Origin: CAYRFE01 sp964423645 [NCBI: uncultured bacterium]
Lineage (GTDB): Bacteria > Macinerneyibacteriota > Macinerneyibacteria > Macinerneyibacteriales
Reading direction: 5' to 3'
Assembly (NCBI GenBank): GCA_964423645.1
Contig: CAYRFE010000011.1
Location: 1 to 64,000, forward strand
Length of the DNA: 64,000 bases
Part shown: positions 60,991-64,000 of the stretch, one piece after another
Layout: each line of letters starts with the position of its first letter
How positions within the stretch are numbered: the stretch's first letter is position 1
Translations under genes and position numbers: made by a program
The notes under the pieces: generated by a model
Database searches by the model: none
Told to the model about the DNA's origin: nothing
Seen by the model: only the letters and a program-made list of their open reading frames with translations

Positions 60991-61730
60991 TCTCTTTGTC
61001 CGGGAAGACCGCTTTTATCACCGGGTCTGCTCAAGGAATCGGGAAAGCCATTGCGTTAAAAATGGCTGAAGCAGGAGCTTCAATTGTTATCGGTGATGTA
61101 AATCAGGAAAAGATTGATACGACGGTGCAAGAATTCACCGAAAAAGGATATTCGTGTTTTGGCAAGCTGTGTGATGTTACCAGCCCCGAATCCGTTGAAT
61201 CGCTGGTGAAGGCTGCACAGGAGAAATTCGGTAAAATAGACATTCTTGTCAATAATGCAGGAATTACGCAAGATACATTATTTATGCGTATGGATGCGGA
61301 TAAATGGAACAGGGTCCTTGAAGTAAATCTCACCGGGGCATTTCATACTACAAAAGCAGTCATTCGTGACATGGCAAAAAACCGTTTTGGTCGTGTTATC
61401 AATATTTCTTCAGTAGTTGGTGTGATCGGAAATGTCGGTCAGGCAAATTATGCCGCATCGAAAGCCGGTATGATCGGGTTTACCAAATCAATTGCAAAAG
61501 AATATGCGTCACGTAATATCACTGCGAATGCGGTCGCACCGGGATTTATTGAGACCGGAATGACACATGTTCTTACCGAGGAAGTTAAAGAGGAATTTTT
61601 TCGTTCGATACCGTTGAAACGCATGGGTAGCCCTGATGATGTCGCTCACGCCGTGGTGTTTTTAGCATCCGACAATGCGGCGTACATTACCGGGCAGGTT
61701 ATCCACGTTGACGGCGGCATGGTGATGTGA
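60987..61730 (+). CDS. fabG: 3-oxoacyl-ACP reductase
   Basis: A 247-residue NADPH-dependent SDR reducing 3-oxoacyl-[11 protein letters not shown] (about 11-18), NNAG (about 86-89), catalytic Ser in NISSVVGV and YAASK (about 151-155), and the C-terminal [14 protein letters not shown] are all typical of FabG. ATGA overlap with fabD. Confidence 0.96.
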   Translation: MISLSGKTAFITGSAQGIGKAIALKMAEAGASIVIGDVNQEKIDTTVQEFTEKGYSCFGKLCDVTSPESVESLVKAAQEKFGKIDILVNNAGITQDTLFMRMDADKWNRVLEVNLTGAFHTTKAVIRDMAKNRFGRVINISSVVGVIGNVGQANYAASKAGMIGFTKSIAKEYASRNITANAVAPGFIETGMTHVLTEEVKEEFFRSIPLKRMGSPDDVAHAVVFLASDNAAYITGQVIHVDGGMVM

Positions 61731-61752
61731 AATAACTAAGGAGGTGTGTTCG

Positions 61753-61992
61753 ATGAACGCGGAAATACTTAAAAAGGTGCAGGAAATCGTAGCAAATCAG
61801 TTGGGTAAAGAGGCGAGCCAGATTGGCGAAGCGGCATCATTTATTGATGATCTTGGTGCAGACTCTTTGGATACCATGGAACTCATCCTTGCATTTGAGG
61901 ACGAATTTGGTTTCAAGATTCCGGATGAAGATGCGGAAAAAATCAAAACCGTTAAAGATGCTGTTGAGTTTATTGAAAAAAATAAGAAATAA
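61753..61992 (+). CDS. acpP: Acyl carrier protein
   Basis: A 79-residue acidic carrier. The phosphopantetheine-attachment Ser is in [12 protein letters not shown] (about residue 38). I chose the ATG at 61753, nine bases after AGGAGG; a GTG three codons upstream lies at the ribosome binding site. A terminator-like hairpin follows the stop. Confidence 0.97.
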   Translation: MNAEILKKVQEIVANQLGKEASQIGEAASFIDDLGADSLDTMELILAFEDEFGFKIPDEDAEKIKTVKDAVEFIEKNKK

Positions 61993-62004
61993 CATTGTTA
62001 TTTT

Positions 62005-62042
62005 ACGGCGATTGAGCATTGGCTTGTCGCCGTATTTTTTTT
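62005..62042 (+). terminator. Terminator or attenuator between acpP and fabF
   Basis: ACGGCGA (62005-62011) pairs with TCGCCGT (62027-62033), followed by A and eight T. Since fabF belongs to the same pathway, partial read-through is likely, which would raise acpP transcripts above fabF. Confidence 0.85.
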
Positions 62043-62072
62043 ACACGGCTGATTAAGCACAGGAGGAAAAGT

Positions 62073-63311
62073 ATGAAAAAACGCGTTGTCATTACAGGAA
62101 TGGGAGCAGTGACTCCCGTAGGCAACGAATTGAATGATATATGGTCAAATCTTTTGGCAGGAAAATCCGGTGTTCGTACCATTGATCGATATGAAAATTC
62201 TGAAATTTATTCAAAAGTTGCAGGATTGGTGAATGACTTTTCTTCTGAAGGATATATCGATCCTAAAGAAGCTCGCCGTATGGATCTTTTTATTCAATAC
62301 GGTATGGTCGCCGGTATCAAAGCTTTTCGTGATTCGGGATTAACAATTGATGAAAAAAATAATGACCGCATCGGTGTTATCGTCAGTTCGGGTATCGGCG
62401 GTATGGAAACTTTTTCCAAACAACATGAAGTTCTTATGACCAAAGGCGCAGGAAGAATTTCCCCGTTTTTCGTACCGATGCTTATTCCAAATATACTTTC
62501 AGGGTATTTATCGATCAGCATTGGCGCAAAAGGACCGAATCTTTGTGTCGTAACCGCCTGTGCTTCAGGTACCCATTCTATCGGCGAAGCATTTAAGATC
62601 ATTCAACGAGGCGATGCGGATGCAATGCTTGCCGGTGGTGCAGAAGCTCCTATCTTGCCGATCGGTGTAGGTGGATTTTGTGCGTTGAAGGCGTTATCGG
62701 CACGTAATGACGAGCCTACCCGGGCATCACGTCCGTTTGACAAAGATCGCGACGGTTTTGTCATCGCTGAGGGCGCAGGTGTGATCATGCTTGAAGATTA
62801 TGAACATGCAAAAGCACGCGGGGCAAAGATTTATGCCGAAATAGTCGGCTACGGTTTAAGCGGAGATGCGTATCATATTACGGCACCTCAGGACACCGGT
62901 GACGGTGCGATTCGTGCGATGAAAATGGCAATTAAAGATGCAGGTATTAAGCCTGAAGATCTTCAGTATATCAATGCACACGGTACTTCAACCGATCTCA
63001 ATGATCCGATCGAGACCCGTGCGATCAAAGCGGTATTCGGTGCACATGCGCAGAAATTACTCATCAATTCCAGCAAGTCGATGTCAGGTCATATGCTTGG
63101 TGCGGCCGGTGGTTTTGAAGCGATCGTTATGGCATTAAGTATTCAAAAAAGTAAAGTGCATCAGACGCTCAATCTTGAAAATCCGGATCCGGAGTGTGAT
63201 TTGAATTATGTACCGGGTGCTCCAAAAGATTGTGAGATCCAGTATGCTCTTTCTACCTCTCTCGGATTTGGAGGGCATAACGGAGTAGTGCTATTCAAGA
63301 AATATGAGTAA
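62073..63311 (+). CDS. fabF: 3-oxoacyl-ACP synthase II
   Basis: A 412-residue elongating condensing enzyme. Catalytic Cys in VVTACASGTHSIGEA (about 163), His residues in NAHGTSTDLNDPIE (about 303) and SSKSMSGHMLGAAGG (about 341), and the C-terminal NGVVLFKKYE. The ATG at 62073 has AGGAGG upstream; a longer frame from 62019 would start within the hairpin. Overlaps the rnc start by eight bases. Confidence 0.97.
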   Translation: MKKRVVITGMGAVTPVGNELNDIWSNLLAGKSGVRTIDRYENSEIYSKVAGLVNDFSSEGYIDPKEARRMDLFIQYGMVAGIKAFRDSGLTIDEKNNDRIGVIVSSGIGGMETFSKQHEVLMTKGAGRISPFFVPMLIPNILSGYLSISIGAKGPNLCVVTACASGTHSIGEAFKIIQRGDADAMLAGGAEAPILPIGVGGFCALKALSARNDEPTRASRPFDKDRDGFVIAEGAGVIMLEDYEHAKARGAKIYAEIVGYGLSGDAYHITAPQDTGDGAIRAMKMAIKDAGIKPEDLQYINAHGTSTDLNDPIETRAIKAVFGAHAQKLLINSSKSMSGHMLGAAGGFEAIVMALSIQKSKVHQTLNLENPDPECDLNYVPGAPKDCEIQYALSTSLGFGGHNGVVLFKKYE

Positions 63312-63978
63312 TGCGATTCTTTTTGAACACGATTTTCAATTAAATTTTAACAACAGGGCGCTACTTGAGAGCGCCCTGTCTCATAGGTCCTGGAAAGAAA
63401 GTCCTTACGGGCATAATGAGCGTCTTGAATTTCTTGGTGATGCGGTCGTCGGACTTATACTCAACGATTATCTTTTTACAACGACACAAAAAACTGAAGG
63501 TGAAATGGCAAAGATCAAGGGTATCGCCGCGGGTAGAGCGATGATGGCAGAGATCGCTCATGAAATTCATTTGGATCAATATGTATATGTCGGTAAAAGT
63601 GAGCGTATTCATGGGCTACAAGATACGATACGTGCGAATGTATTGGAAGCAATAGTCGGAGCCTTGTATCTTGATAAAGGGCTTGACGAAGCACGTACTT
63701 TTATTCTTATGTTGTGGAAAACACGACTTGATATGCTTTTAGGCGGACATGTCGACGATCATAAATCGGCATTACAGGAGTATTTACAAAAAAGAGGTTT
63801 GCCGATTCCTGAATATCATGTCTATAAAGAGTCAGGTCCGCCAAACAACCGAACTTTTTTTGTGCAATGTCTTATATCCGGAAAAGAAGTCAGCAGTGCG
63901 CAAGGGGCAAGTAAAAAAAAGGCTGAAACTGAAGCAGCTCGACTCGCGCTCGAGCATATATCAGTCGCACAATCGTGA
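63304..63978 (+). CDS. rnc: Ribonuclease III
   Basis: A 224-residue double-stranded-RNA endonuclease for rRNA maturation. The signature ERLEFLGDAVVGLILNDYLF (about 38-57) carries the catalytic acidic residues, the second acidic cluster is in LEAIVGALYLDKG (about 116-128), and a C-terminal dsRNA-binding domain ends with GASKKKAETEAARLALEHI. It overlaps fabF. The window ends 22 bases after its stop, within an A/T-rich run. Confidence 0.97.
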   Translation: MSNAILFEHDFQLNFNNRALLESALSHRSWKESPYGHNERLEFLGDAVVGLILNDYLFTTTQKTEGEMAKIKGIAAGRAMMAEIAHEIHLDQYVYVGKSERIHGLQDTIRANVLEAIVGALYLDKGLDEARTFILMLWKTRLDMLLGGHVDDHKSALQEYLQKRGLPIPEYHVYKESGPPNNRTFFVQCLISGKEVSSAQGASKKKAETEAARLALEHISVAQS

Positions 63979-64000
63979 AAAAAACAATAATCCCTTTTTT

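Overview
The window looks like chromosomal DNA from a Gram-negative, flagellated, free-living bacterium of moderate to low G+C. It has lipoprotein signal peptides, a SecDF translocase, a periplasmic foldase, flagellar FliD/FliS genes, a PilT motor, a complete-looking fatty-acid cluster, and a secreted carboxypeptidase ending in a FlgD-like/type-A C-terminal sorting domain of the kind used by type IX secretion. That last trait, with a six-bladed-propeller lipoprotein, hints at the FCB group or a neighbouring candidate phylum, but I cannot place it further. Most native genes have strong GGAGG-type ribosome binding sites and easily read TTGACA/TATAAT promoters.

Layout. 1-3756: short-chain dehydrogenase, EamA exporter and M14 carboxypeptidase, all on the minus strand. 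3785-9835: arsenic-resistance cluster (arsR, acr3, thioredoxin-like protein, arsC, DGC zinc-binding protein, DUF318 permease, cysteine-less rhodanese), flanked and interrupted by two dispersed repeat families (A, about 204 bp; B, about 185 bp). 9836-17151: an accessory array of three minus-strand units. Each unit follows a copy of the rhodanese 3' end and starts at a TTGACA promoter. The first unit is an AT-rich foreign operon with a GmrSD-type nuclease, a reverse transcriptase and a family-A DNA polymerase; the others carry a small membrane protein and an acetyltransferase. 17315-30577: lipoprotein, kinase, DUF1858/MoxR, then panD-TPR-cyclase-yraN-histidine kinase, PTS IIA, a small zinc-ribbon protein, PEP carboxykinase and a PpiC-type foldase. 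31103-34162: fliD-fliS-fliT-like. 34300-42031: lipoproteins, cysteine synthase, nitroreductase, a degenerate cyanophycinase, ligA, a glycosyltransferase. 42135-53209: TPR protein, roadblock-like protein, EF-P, PilT, a giant TPR/coiled-coil protein, an ExeA-like ATPase, a PHP phosphoesterase and an exported protein. 53319-63978: secDF, recJ, DUF177-rpmF-fabH-fabD-fabG-acpP-fabF-rnc.

The most notable find is the reverse transcriptase plus DNA polymerase A pair (9993-13233) behind a modification-type nuclease gene. All three lack ribosome binding sites, and the operon is entered through a 41-codon leader ORF that has one. An attC-like or ncRNA-like inverted repeat lies between the nuclease and the reverse transcriptase. 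I read this as a candidate anti-phage system captured into a recurrent integration site at the rhodanese 3' end. I recall no described system with exactly this pair, but I could not search.
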